Part shown: piece after piece, positions 1 to 6,754 of the stretch
How positions within the stretch are numbered: position 1 is the stretch's first letter
How the letters are laid out: each line of letters opens with the position of its first letter
From: Pseudomonadota bacterium
GTDB taxonomy: Bacteria > Pseudomonadota > Alphaproteobacteria > Rhizobiales > Xanthobacteraceae
Direction of reading: 5' to 3'
Assembly: GCA_021779635.1 (NCBI GenBank)
Contig: JAJYAH010000054.1
Span: 1-13,203 of the forward strand
Length of the DNA stretch: 13,203 bases
The notes under the pieces: model-generated
The model's input: the letters and a program-made list of their open reading frames with translations, nothing else
Database searches by the model: none
Told to the model about the DNA's origin: nothing
Position numbers and translations under genes: made by a program

Positions 1-27
1 AATCGCTGCCGCCGCTTCGCTATCGCC

Positions 28-1278
28 TCAGGTCACGTCGAGAACCCTGCTGAAGCGGGGATCGCGCCAGACTTCTTTGGTGATGCAATCGGCGAGTATT
101 TCGGCGGCGTCCCAGACGTCCTGAAACCGGATGTAAAGCGGGGCAAAACCAAACCGCATGATATTGGGCGCTCGAAAATCGCCGATGACGCCGCGTTCGA
201 TCATCGCCTGAATGACTGGATAGCCCTTGTCGAAAGCGATCGCGACTTGGCTGCCGCGCAACGAAGGTTGCCCCGGTGTGACGATTTGAAGGCCCGGCAA
301 CAGGTCCGCAACGCGCGCCATGAACAGTTCGGTCAGGGCGAGGCTCTTCTGTCTCAACGCGGACACCTCGGTTCCAGCCATGGCGTCGAGAGCCACCTCC
401 ATGCCGCGCAGCGAAATGATCGGTTGGGTTCCGCAAAGAAATCGCTTGATGCCTTGGTGTGGCCGGAAGTCGCGATCGAAGGCGAAGGGAGCGGCATGAC
501 CCCACCAGCCCGATAGAGGGTGTTGTGCGGCGGCCTGATGGGCTTTCGCCACTGCAATAAATGCCGGGGAGCCCGGGCCTCCGTTCAGATATTTGTAGGT
601 GCAGCCGACCGCGAAATCGATGGCGTCAAGATCGAAGCCGATCTCCACCACGCCTGCCGAATGGCAGAGGTCCCATATCACCAGCGCGCCAGCGTCGTGA
701 AGACGCTGAGTGATGGCAGCGATGTCGAGCAGCGCGCCGGTGCGGTAGTCGACATGCGATAGCACGGCCACCGCGACTTTCCGATCAATCAGGACGTCGA
801 TCGGACCATCGCGGCCGATCAATCGTCGCTGCATCGGGCGGCCGGCCGACTTCATGGCGCCCTCGATGATGTAGAGATCCGTCGGGAACGAAGCATCCTC
901 GGCGATGATCACGTCGCGATCAGGCCTCAGGCCGATGGCCGCCTGGATCGCCTTGTAGAGATTGATCGACGTGGTGTCGCAAACCACCGTTTGACCCGGG
1001 GCCGCCCCGATCAGTGCCCCGACGCGGTCACCGAGCCGGACCGGCATGTCGAACCATCCGGCGCTGTTCCAACTCCTGATCAGGTCATGGCCCCATTCCT
1101 GTTCGATTGTCCGGCCGAGAACGCCGGCTGCGGAGCGCGGCATCGGACCGAGCGAATTCCCGTCGAGATAGATGACGCCTTCCGGAATGACAAAACGGTC
1201 GCGCAAGTCGCGAAGCGGATCTGTGGAGTCCCGTTCAACGCAAGCGGTGCGTGTTACATGGGAGATGGCCGACATCAT
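28..1278 (-). CDS. kynU: Kynureninase
   Basis: This PLP enzyme (EC 3.7.1.3) hydrolyses L-kynurenine to anthranilate and L-alanine in the cytoplasm. The 416-residue product has the usual length for the family. Family landmarks are YLDGNSLGPMP (37-47), the phosphate-binding DTTSINLYKA (101-110), WDLCHSAG (202-209) with Asp203 placed to contact the pyridine nitrogen, and CTYKYLNGGPGS (226-237) whose Lys229 should form the Schiff base. The C-terminal part carries the expected FLCGTQPI segment (280-287). Two adjacent ATG codons (1278 and 1275) are possible starts and neither has a strong Shine-Dalgarno sequence. The gene diverges from kynA, and its product completes the route begun by kynA and kynB on the other strand. 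The stop codon is TGA at 30-28. The family call is secure. A preference for 3-hydroxykynurenine cannot be excluded from sequence, but no 3-monooxygenase gene is nearby. Confidence 0.96.
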   Translation of the reverse strand: MMSAISHVTRTACVERDSTDPLRDLRDRFVIPEGVIYLDGNSLGPMPRSAAGVLGRTIEQEWGHDLIRSWNSAGWFDMPVRLGDRVGALIGAAPGQTVVCDTTSINLYKAIQAAIGLRPDRDVIIAEDASFPTDLYIIEGAMKSAGRPMQRRLIGRDGPIDVLIDRKVAVAVLSHVDYRTGALLDIAAITQRLHDAGALVIWDLCHSAGVVEIGFDLDAIDFAVGCTYKYLNGGPGSPAFIAVAKAHQAAAQHPLSGWWGHAAPFAFDRDFRPHQGIKRFLCGTQPIISLRGMEVALDAMAGTEVSALRQKSLALTELFMARVADLLPGLQIVTPGQPSLRGSQVAIAFDKGYPVIQAMIERGVIGDFRAPNIMRFGFAPLYIRFQDVWDAAEILADCITKEVWRDPRFSRVLDVT

Positions 1279-1309
1279 GAGAGGCTCGCGATCAAATCCC
1301 GACGACGTC

Positions 1310-1322
1310 CTGGATCATCCAG
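1310..1322. promoter_or_regulatory. Candidate operator dyad A
   Basis: CTGGATCATCCAG is a perfect dyad with 6-base arms around one central base. It lies 32 bases upstream of the kynU start, inside the probable kynU leader. Its centre is about 43-44 base pairs from that of dyad B, close to four helical turns. A role as a regulator site is inferred from position and symmetry only. Confidence 0.25.
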
Positions 1323-1328
1323 TTCGCT

Positions 1329-1355
1329 TTGTTAGTCGTAAATCGAACATCTCAA
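1329..1355 (-). promoter_or_regulatory. Weak candidate promoter for kynU
   Basis: Read on the minus strand, TTGAGA (1355-1350) is followed after 15 bases by TAACAA (1334-1329). Spacing is short and the -10 match is only 3 of 6, so this is a weak sigma70-like candidate. Its -35 element overlaps dyad B, which would suit regulation at that site. Confidence 0.22.
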
Positions 1356-1366
1356 GCATGTGCTTG
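1353..1366. promoter_or_regulatory. Candidate operator dyad B
   Basis: CAAGCATGTGCTTG has perfect 6-base arms around a 2-base centre and overlaps the candidate kynU -35 element. A looser pair, GTTCG at 1322-1326 and CGAAC at 1344-1348, lies between this dyad and dyad A. Short dyads of this size arise by chance, so the call rests on location. Confidence 0.28.
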
Positions 1367-1434
1367 CTCTCTGGAAGAATGGCAACTGCTGCCGTGGATT
1401 CCGTAGGCCGTTCCGCTCTCCAAGGAAATCCCGA

Positions 1435-1463
1435 TTGACAGCAAAAGTCTATCCTTTTAGGTT
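1435..1463 (+). promoter_or_regulatory. Candidate sigma70-type promoter for kynAB
   Basis: A perfect TTGACA (1435-1440) is followed after 17 bases by TAGGTT (1458-1463). The -10 hexamer matches only 3 of 6 but keeps the key first T, the A at its second position and the final T. The start site would be near 1470, giving kynA a leader of about 158 bases if translation begins at 1628. Confidence 0.42.
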
Positions 1464-1627
1464 TAAAGTATCGTCCTGCGCGACGACGAGAGGTGTGGGT
1501 GCTCATCCATGCTCAGTTGGCCATGTGTGGCTCAGGCAAATTATCGGGTTGGGGATTTTTGTCGCCGTCAGTCTGTGGTGCACTCGAAAACGGGATCATG
1601 TTCTCCGTTGAAGCTGGCTCGGCCACG

Positions 1628-2425
1628 ATGAGTAAACCCAGAGAAATATCATACTCCGGCTATCTCCAGCTCGATCGGATTCTGCAGGCCCAGCAGCCGC
1701 TTTCGTCGGCCCACGACGAGATGTTATTTATCATCCAGCACCAGACATCGGAGCTATGGATGAAGCTCGCAATTCACGAATTGAGTGTTACCTGCAAGAT
1801 GATCGCGGAGGACAATCTTCAGCCGGCCTTCAAGGCGTTATCGCGGGTATCCCGTATCTTTGAGCAGCTGAATTCGGCCTGGGATGTGCTTCGCACCATG
1901 ACCCCCAGCGAGTATACGCAATTTCGTGGGTCGCTCGGACAGTCGTCCGGCTTTCAGTCCTGGCAATATCGGATGATCGAATTTGTCGTCGGCAACAAGA
2001 ATGCCGCGATGATCGGCATTCACCATGATGACAAGGTGATCGTCGAACGGCTTGAGACGGCGCTTTGCGCCCCAAGCCTCTACGATTACACCATCCGGCT
2101 CCTGCATCGTCGCGGCCTCGGTATCGACACCTCCGCGATCGATCGCGACGTCTCGCTTTCGCATGTCTGCAGCGAAAGCGTGTTGAAGGCATGGTTGTTG
2201 GTTTATCGGGATCCGGCGCGCTTCTGGGAATTGTATGAACTCGCCGAAAAGCTGGTCGATTTCGAGGATTATTTTCGCCGCTGGCGTTTCAACCACGTCA
2301 CGACCGTCGAGCGGGTGATCGGATTCAAGCGCGGCACCGGTGGCTCATCGGGCGTATCTTATCTGCGGAAGATGCTCGATGTGGTGTTGTTTCCCGAGCT
2401 CTGGCAAGCCAGGACCCAGTTGTGA
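1628..2425 (+). CDS. kynA: Tryptophan 2,3-dioxygenase
   Basis: This heme enzyme (EC 1.13.11.11) opens the indole ring of L-tryptophan with O2 to give N-formylkynurenine. Numbered from the ATG at 1628, the 265-residue product shows [10 protein letters not shown] (38-47) with the substrate-contacting His38, FR at 99-100 for the substrate carboxylate, and [12 protein letters not shown] (221-232) whose His223 is the expected heme ligand. GTGGSSG (236-242), the loop over the amino acid substrate, follows. The frame stays open upstream to GTG 1493 and ATG 1598, but the added residues do not look like the family. I chose 1628 because [13 protein letters not shown] begins where the conserved helix should. 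No candidate start has a good Shine-Dalgarno sequence. The TGA stop overlaps the kynB GTG start. Several A/T-ending codons near the start differ from the strongly GC3-biased genes further right. Confidence 0.94.
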   Translation: MSKPREISYSGYLQLDRILQAQQPLSSAHDEMLFIIQHQTSELWMKLAIHELSVTCKMIAEDNLQPAFKALSRVSRIFEQLNSAWDVLRTMTPSEYTQFRGSLGQSSGFQSWQYRMIEFVVGNKNAAMIGIHHDDKVIVERLETALCAPSLYDYTIRLLHRRGLGIDTSAIDRDVSLSHVCSESVLKAWLLVYRDPARFWELYELAEKLVDFEDYFRRWRFNHVTTVERVIGFKRGTGGSSGVSYLRKMLDVVLFPELWQARTQL

Positions 2426-3054
2426 AGGGGCTGATCGACATCTCGCCACCGCTAATCGTCGGCATGGGCGTGTTTCCTGGCGACGCTGCCTTCGAGGTCA
2501 GCCAGACCTTCGCGATTGGACCCGGCTGTCCCGTCAATGTGGCCAGGATTGCGATGTCGACGCATTGCGGTGCTCACGTCGATGCGCCTCTGCACTGCGA
2601 TCCTGCGGGCGCCAGTATCGATACCTTGGATATCGACGATTTCATCGGTCCAGCGAGGGTGATCGACGCGCGCGGTCCGGGACCTCTTTGTCAATTTGAG
2701 GAGATCGAGTCCGCTCTGGATGGCGCACCGCCGCGGCTTCTTTTCAGGCTGATGGAGGGCGGCGATCAGTTCACCTGGCCCACAGGCTTTCGCGCGCTGG
2801 CGCCGGAAGCCGTGGAGCGTTTGGCTCAGTCAGGTACCCGGCTGATCGGCGTCGATGTTCCCTCGGTTGACCCGGAAACCTCGAAGGAACTACCGTCTCA
2901 CATGGTGTGCCGGCGGCACGATATTCGCATAGTCGAGAACCTGGTGCTGGCAGGCGTGATGCCCGGTGATTACGAATTGATTGCGCTGCCGTTGCGGCTG
3001 AAGGGGCTCGATGCAGCGCCGGTGCGCGCTGTGCTGAGGCGATTGAATGCCTAA
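2422..3054 (+). CDS. kynB: Kynurenine formamidase (arylformamidase)
   Basis: This metal-dependent hydrolase (EC 3.5.1.9) removes formate from N-formylkynurenine, giving kynurenine for KynU. The 210-residue product belongs to the bacterial cyclase/KynB family. It carries the metal motif [11 protein letters not shown] (48-58), supplying His48, His52 and Asp54 with His58 nearby, and later His160 and Glu172, which fall where the family has its remaining active-site ligands. GVDVPSVDP (143-151) is also typical. Within the motif, Ala51 replaces the more common Thr. Translation starts at a GTG that overlaps the kynA TGA by four bases (2422-2425), so the two genes are probably translationally coupled. 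The same fold includes isatin hydrolases and other cyclases, but tight linkage to kynA and kynU makes formamidase by far the likelier role. Confidence 0.93.
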   Translation: MKGLIDISPPLIVGMGVFPGDAAFEVSQTFAIGPGCPVNVARIAMSTHCGAHVDAPLHCDPAGASIDTLDIDDFIGPARVIDARGPGPLCQFEEIESALDGAPPRLLFRLMEGGDQFTWPTGFRALAPEAVERLAQSGTRLIGVDVPSVDPETSKELPSHMVCRRHDIRIVENLVLAGVMPGDYELIALPLRLKGLDAAPVRAVLRRLNA

Positions 3055-3128
3055 TGAGATAGATGGGGAAATGCTTGCAGAGCCGAAGACCTGCGGGCGC
3101 GATGGTGCCCAAATGACATCCCCAAGCC

Positions 3129-3157
3129 TTGCAAGTTTCCGGTATGCCCGATTTAAC
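3129..3157 (+). promoter_or_regulatory. Candidate promoter for the ABC transporter genes
   Basis: TTGCAA (3129-3134), a 17-base spacer and TTTAAC (3152-3157) each match the sigma70 consensus at 4 of 6 positions. The -35 lies in the 8-base palindrome CTTGCAAG (3128-3135). It sits in the gap of about 158 bases after kynB, which suggests that the transporter genes can be expressed separately from kynAB. A short hairpin at 3095-3110 without a T-run also lies in this gap. Confidence 0.33.
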
Positions 3158-3212
3158 CTTACAACTAGGGGCGATCTGCGAATTGCAGACCATGTCGGGA
3201 AGAAAAGCGGGA

Positions 3213-4046
3213 ATGAAAGTATCGCACGTTGAGGTAAAACCCGCGTCAGCGCGCGGGCAGGCGACGGCCATGATCGAGATCGATCATGTCTCGCAGGTAT
3301 TTCAGATCTCCGGACGCCAAGATCATCTGGCGTTGTCGGATATTTCATTGACCATCGAGGATGGCGCCTTCGTCTCCATTCTCGGCCCCTCCGGCTGCGG
3401 GAAATCGACGCTGCTCTATATCGTCGGCGGCTTCGTCAATCCGACCGAAGGCGTGGCGAAGGTGAAGGGCAAGCCGATCACCGGGCCCGGGCCCGACCGC
3501 GGGCCAGTATTTCAGGAGTTCGCGCTGTTTCCGTGGAAGAGCGTGCTCGGCAACGTGATGTATGGTCCCCGCGAGCAGGGCGTGAAGCAAGACGAAGCCG
3601 AAGCCCAAAGCCGCCGGCTGATCGAGATGGTCGGCCTCAAGGGCTTTGAGCATTTTTATCCCAAGGAGCTGTCGGGCGGCATGAAGCAGCGCGTCGCGCT
3701 GGCGCGCACGCTGGCCTATCACCCTGTGGTGCTCTTGATGGACGAGCCGTTCGGGGCGCTTGATGCGCACACCCGCACGCGGCTGCAGAACGATCTTCTC
3801 AACATCTGGGAACGGGATCGCAAGACGGTGCTGTTCGTCACCCATTCGGTGGAAGAGGCGGTGTTCCTGTCGGACAAGGTCGTGGTGATGACGCGTTCGC
3901 CCGGCCGCATCAAAGAGATCGTCGATATCGATCTGCCGCGTCCGCGCCGCCGGGCGGAGCTGCTGCTGGATCCCCGTTACCAGAAATACGTCGTCGATAT
4001 CGAGCGCATGATCGACGATACCAGCGAAGATGAGTTGAGCCCATGA
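3213..4046 (+). CDS. ABC transporter ATP-binding protein, NitT/TauT type
   Basis: This cytoplasmic ATPase subunit of an importer would drive two permeases encoded just downstream. Numbered from ATG 3213 (277 residues), it has Walker A GPSGCGKST (58-66), Q-loop Gln101, signature LSGGMKQR (153-160), Walker B VLLMDEPF (173-180), D-loop GALD (181-184) and switch His211. The sequence FALFPWKSVLGNV (103-115) is typical of ATPases of the nitrate, taurine, sulfonate and aromatic-substrate importer group (SsuB/TauB-like). The start is uncertain. ATG 3213 has GGGAAGA about 9 bases upstream, while ATG 3270 would begin directly at the conserved core (MIEIDHV, 258 residues) with a weaker site. Frames open further upstream (TTG 3129, ATG 3192) look non-coding. 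The stop overlaps the next gene's ATG by four bases (4043-4046). The substrate is unknown. Confidence 0.92.
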   Translation: MKVSHVEVKPASARGQATAMIEIDHVSQVFQISGRQDHLALSDISLTIEDGAFVSILGPSGCGKSTLLYIVGGFVNPTEGVAKVKGKPITGPGPDRGPVFQEFALFPWKSVLGNVMYGPREQGVKQDEAEAQSRRLIEMVGLKGFEHFYPKELSGGMKQRVALARTLAYHPVVLLMDEPFGALDAHTRTRLQNDLLNIWERDRKTVLFVTHSVEEAVFLSDKVVVMTRSPGRIKEIVDIDLPRPRRRAELLLDPRYQKYVVDIERMIDDTSEDELSP

Positions 4047-4828
4047 TTTCAGTGCGCGCGCTCGTCACGCGGTCGGCGCCGTTGCTCGCCTGCCTCGGTC
4101 TGCTTGGTATCTGGCAAGTCGCGGCGTTGATCCTCAACACCGACAGCTTCCCAACCGCGCTGGAAGCGGTCCGCGCCATCCCGTCCATCCTTGGCGACAA
4201 GGAATCCCTGATCAACATCCTCGCCTCGCTGCGCCGCATGGCGATCGGCTTCAGCGTGGCGGTGGCCGTCTCGATTCCGCTTGGGTTGGTGATGGGCCGC
4301 AGCCGCGGCGTGGCATCGTTCCTCAATCCGCTGCTGATGGTGACCTATCCGGTGCCGAAGGCGGCGCTGATGCCGATCATCATGCTCTGGCTCGGCGTCG
4401 GCGATCTCGCCAAGATGCTGGTGATCTTCCTCGGTGTCAGCCTGCCGGTGATCTACCACAGCTTTCAGGGTGCCAAAGCGGTCGAGGAAAAGATGCTGTG
4501 GTCCGGTGCGGCGATGGGCCTCTCGGCGGCGCAGCGCATGATCCGGATCGTGCTGCCGGCGGCGTTGCCGGAAATTCTCACCGGGTGCCGCACGGGTCTC
4601 GTGCTGGCGCTGATCACCATGGTCACGAGCGAGATGATCGCACGGCAGTCCGGCGCCGGAAATATCCTGTTCAATGCGCTCGATATGGGTCAGTACGACA
4701 CGGTTTTCGCGATGATTATTATCATCGGCGCGATGGGCATCGGGCTTGACGCCGCGTTCGAGAAGTTGCGCGCCAGGCTCGTTAGATGGTCCGAGCCGCA
4801 ATTCGATCTTCCGTTGAGCTTCTCATGA
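4043..4828 (+). CDS. ABC transporter permease, NitT/TauT type (first subunit)
   Basis: This inner-membrane subunit forms half of the importer pore. The 261-residue product has the usual length and about six hydrophobic segments, beginning with residues 12-31. The cytoplasmic EAA-type loop, AAMGLSAAQRMIRIVLPAAL (156-175), is where the ATPase docks, and YPVPKAALMPIIMLWLG (102-118) is a family hallmark. The ATG overlaps the ATPase stop (ATGA at 4043-4046), and its own TGA overlaps the next permease start (ATGA at 4825-4828). All three subunits are therefore probably made from one message in matched amounts. It resembles the second permease in layout but not closely in sequence, suggesting an asymmetric pore. 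Substrate cannot be read from the sequence. Relatives import nitrate, taurine, sulfonates, pyrimidine precursors or aromatic acids. Confidence 0.91.
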   Translation: MISVRALVTRSAPLLACLGLLGIWQVAALILNTDSFPTALEAVRAIPSILGDKESLINILASLRRMAIGFSVAVAVSIPLGLVMGRSRGVASFLNPLLMVTYPVPKAALMPIIMLWLGVGDLAKMLVIFLGVSLPVIYHSFQGAKAVEEKMLWSGAAMGLSAAQRMIRIVLPAALPEILTGCRTGLVLALITMVTSEMIARQSGAGNILFNALDMGQYDTVFAMIIIIGAMGIGLDAAFEKLRARLVRWSEPQFDLPLSFS

Positions 4829-5592
4829 ACGCGCGCGCCGTGACGACAGATATTCTGCTGGGGATGGTGCCGATCGCGCTGCTGGTTGGGCTGTGGCAGG
4901 CGATCGACTCCTTCGGTTATGCGCCAGCGACGTTGCTGCCGCCGCCCGGCGCCGTGTTCGGGCGTCTGGCACAGCAATTGGCGACCGCTGCGTTTCAGCA
5001 GGAAATCGGCGCCACGCTGTTCCGGTTGTTCGCCGGATTCTCGATCGCGGTGATCCTCGGTGTCGGCATCGGCCTTGCCGCGGCGGCCAGTCCGGCCGTC
5101 AACGCCGTGGTGCGCCCGGTGGTGCGGGTGCTGGCGCCGTTGCCCAAGGTAGCATTGTATCCGGCTTTGCTGCTGCTGCTGGGATTCGGTCACGAATCGA
5201 AGATCACGCTGGTGGCGGCAGACGCGCTGTTTCCGATTCTGCTGTCGACTTATTACGGCGCCTCGATGGTCGAGCAGAAGCTGATCTGGTCGGCGATGGC
5301 GGCGGGCACGCCGCGCCGTCAAATCCTGTTCAAGGTGGTGCTGCCGGCCGCAGTGCCGTCGATCCTCACCGGCTGTCGCATCGGTCTCGTGATCTCCTGC
5401 ATCGTGGTGTTTCTTGCCGAAATGATCACTTCGACCGATGGCCTCGGCCATCTCCTGATCGCGGCGGCGCGGACCTTTCAGGCCGTCGACATGTTCGTTC
5501 CGCTGATCACGATTTCGCTGCTGGGCCTCATTCTCAACGGGCTGCTGCAGGCGCTGCGGTCATATCTGTTGCGCGGGTTTCCGGAAGTTTGA
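4825..5592 (+). CDS. ABC transporter permease, NitT/TauT type (second subunit)
   Basis: This is the second inner-membrane pore subunit. It has 255 residues when started at ATG 4825, which overlaps the previous stop as ATGA. An ATG at 4786 in the same frame would lie wholly inside the first permease gene and is unlikely. The sequence has about six membrane segments, the extracytoplasmic LLPPPGAVF (37-45), APLPKVALYPALLLLLGFG (104-122), and an EAA-type loop (about 157-182) containing AMAAGTPRRQILFKVVLPAA. It should pair with the first permease over an ATPase dimer. No periplasmic substrate-binding protein is encoded next to it, although family importers normally need one. It may be encoded elsewhere or outside the window. 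The downstream gap carries a repeat element before the NicX-like gene. Confidence 0.91.
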   Translation: MNARAVTTDILLGMVPIALLVGLWQAIDSFGYAPATLLPPPGAVFGRLAQQLATAAFQQEIGATLFRLFAGFSIAVILGVGIGLAAAASPAVNAVVRPVVRVLAPLPKVALYPALLLLLGFGHESKITLVAADALFPILLSTYYGASMVEQKLIWSAMAAGTPRRQILFKVVLPAAVPSILTGCRIGLVISCIVVFLAEMITSTDGLGHLLIAAARTFQAVDMFVPLITISLLGLILNGLLQALRSYLLRGFPEV

Positions 5593-5602
5593 TATTGCAG
5601 GG

Positions 5603-5668
5603 TCGTCATTGCGAGCCAACGGGTCGCGCGAATGCGCGCCCGATGATACACTCCGCGAAGCAATCCAT
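5603..5668. repeat. REP-like palindromic repeat element
   Basis: The spacer between the permease and NicX-like genes contains a nested inverted repeat. An outer pair, ATTGC (5608-5612) and GCAAT (5660-5664), with GAG and CTC just inside, encloses a strong inner hairpin at 5620-5642: CGGG, a bulged T and CGCGC paired with GCGCGCCCG around a GAAT loop. The outer edges (CGTCATTGCGAG on the left, GCGAAGCAATCCAT on the right) match a dispersed element I recall as common in Bradyrhizobium and related genomes. Copy number cannot be judged from one window. In an operon such a hairpin may stabilise the upstream message or lower expression of the next gene. It lacks a T-run, so it is not a classical intrinsic terminator. 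Confidence 0.7.
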
Positions 5669-5706
5669 AGCCGGATTAGACAGATAAGGAAAAAGGGAAT
5701 CAAACC

Positions 5707-6753
5707 ATGCTGGCAGATCGCATCGAAGCGAAATGGATCGACGCGTTCTGCGAGATTTTCGAGCGCTGCGCGGTCAAGCCCGGCGATACCGCCGCGATCC
5801 TGTCAGAGACCCAGTCTCGCGCGCTCAATGTCCATCTGGCCGAGCTTGCCTTGCTGCGAATGGGCGCCCGGCCGTTTCACGTCATCGTGCCGACGCCGCG
5901 CAACCGGCAGATCGTGCCGATCCGTTCCACCGGCGCCAGCGAGGCGATCCAGCGGCTGGGGCCGGTGATATCAGCCCTGCAGCAGGCAGGCTTTGTGGTC
6001 GATTGCACCGTCGAAGGGCTGATGCACGCGGTGGAGACGCCGGAAATACTCAAGGCTGGCGCCCGCATTCTCAATATCTCCAATGAGCATCCCGAAGCGC
6101 TTGAACGCATGGTGCCGGATCTCGCTCTGGAAAAGCGTGTACGCGCCGCCGCCAAAATGCTGCGCGGAACAAAGCGGATGCGCGTCACCTCCAAGGCGGG
6201 GACCGAACTCGATGTCGATATGGTCGGCGCGTCGACGGTCGGCGTCTGGGGCTGGACCGACAGACCTGGGACGCTGGCGCATTGGCCCGGCGGCATCGTC
6301 GTCAGCTTTCCCAAGAGCGGCAGCGTCAATGGCACGCTGGTGATGGCGGCCGGCGACATCAATCTCACCTTCAAGCGCTATCTGACGACGCCGATCCGGA
6401 TGACGCTGAAGGACGATTACGTCACGGATCTCGAAGGCGACGGCGCCGATGCAACCATGATGCGCGCCTATCTGGCGGCGTGGGGCGACCGCGAGGCCTA
6501 TGCGGTGTCGCATGTCGGGTTCGGCATGAACCCCGCCGCCCGCTATGAGGCGCTGACGATGTACGACCAGCGCGATACCAACGGCACGGAGCTGCGCGCG
6601 GTGGCCGGCAATTTCCTGTTTTCGACCGGCGCCAACGAATTTGCCGGGCGCTATACCGCCGGACACTTCGATCTTCCGATGATGGGCACCACCATTGAAC
6701 TCGACGGCGTCGCCGTGATCCGCGAAGGCGTGCTGCAGGACGTGTTTGGGTAG
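5707..6753 (+). CDS. nicX: NicX-like 2,5-dihydroxypyridine 5,6-dioxygenase
   Basis: NicX is a non-heme Fe(II) dioxygenase that cleaves 2,5-dihydroxypyridine to N-formylmaleamate in nicotinate and picolinate breakdown. The 348-residue product matches Pseudomonas putida NicX, about 350 residues, along most of its length from memory. The known iron ligands His265, His318 and Asp320 correspond to His269 in VSHVGFGMNP (267-276) and to His320 and Asp322 in GHFDLP (319-324). GNFLFSTG (301-308), RSKAG-like TSKAGTELD (161-169) and His107 in GLMHAVE are also conserved. Distant relatives are often labelled M29 or leucyl aminopeptidase, but the fit to NicX is much closer. AGGGAA (5694-5699), 7 bases before the ATG, is a good ribosome site. 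The gene follows ABC importer genes after a repeat-bearing spacer and ends one base from a convergent stop. The family call is strong. The exact ring substrate is inferred. Confidence 0.82.
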   Translation: MLADRIEAKWIDAFCEIFERCAVKPGDTAAILSETQSRALNVHLAELALLRMGARPFHVIVPTPRNRQIVPIRSTGASEAIQRLGPVISALQQAGFVVDCTVEGLMHAVETPEILKAGARILNISNEHPEALERMVPDLALEKRVRAAAKMLRGTKRMRVTSKAGTELDVDMVGASTVGVWGWTDRPGTLAHWPGGIVVSFPKSGSVNGTLVMAAGDINLTFKRYLTTPIRMTLKDDYVTDLEGDGADATMMRAYLAAWGDREAYAVSHVGFGMNPAARYEALTMYDQRDTNGTELRAVAGNFLFSTGANEFAGRYTAGHFDLPMMGTTIELDGVAVIREGVLQDVFG

Positions 6754-6754
6754 T

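Larger units (their letters stand above)
1279..1627. promoter_or_regulatory. Divergent kynU-kynA control region
   Basis: About 350 bases separate the kynU start from the probable kynA start. I see no convincing gene here: the open frames have no ribosome site and no protein-like sequence. The region holds a good candidate promoter toward kynA (1435-1463), a weak one toward kynU (1329-1355), and two dyads with 6-base arms (1310-1322 and 1353-1366). Divergent catabolic genes sharing one intergenic region are commonly controlled by a single regulator. Lrp/AsnC-type KynR does this for kyn genes in Pseudomonas, but no regulator gene lies in this window. Control by such a protein is inferred. Confidence 0.5.

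Noticed and set aside
1470..1627. Tryptophan-rich leader peptide or attenuator before kynA
   Set aside because: No adjacent Trp codons behind a ribosome site and no alternative hairpin pair with a U-run were found.
2422..3054. Isatin hydrolase instead of kynurenine formamidase
   Set aside because: Same fold and metal motif, but coupling to kynA and divergence from kynU supply a direct explanation as formamidase.
3095..3110. Hairpin GGGCGC-GATG-GTGCCC after kynB as an intrinsic terminator
   Set aside because: The stem is short and includes a G-T pair, and it is followed by AAATGACATC without a T-run.
4049..4801. Long open frame on the minus strand opposite the first permease gene
   Set aside because: Low-complexity, Arg/His/Gln-rich translation typical of the reverse of a GC-rich gene. 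The plus strand encodes a clear membrane permease.
5707..6753. Annotation as M29-family leucyl aminopeptidase
   Set aside because: The His-x-Asp element is shared by that superfamily, but overall length, the SHVGFGMNP and GNFLFSTG blocks and the ligand spacing fit NicX much better.
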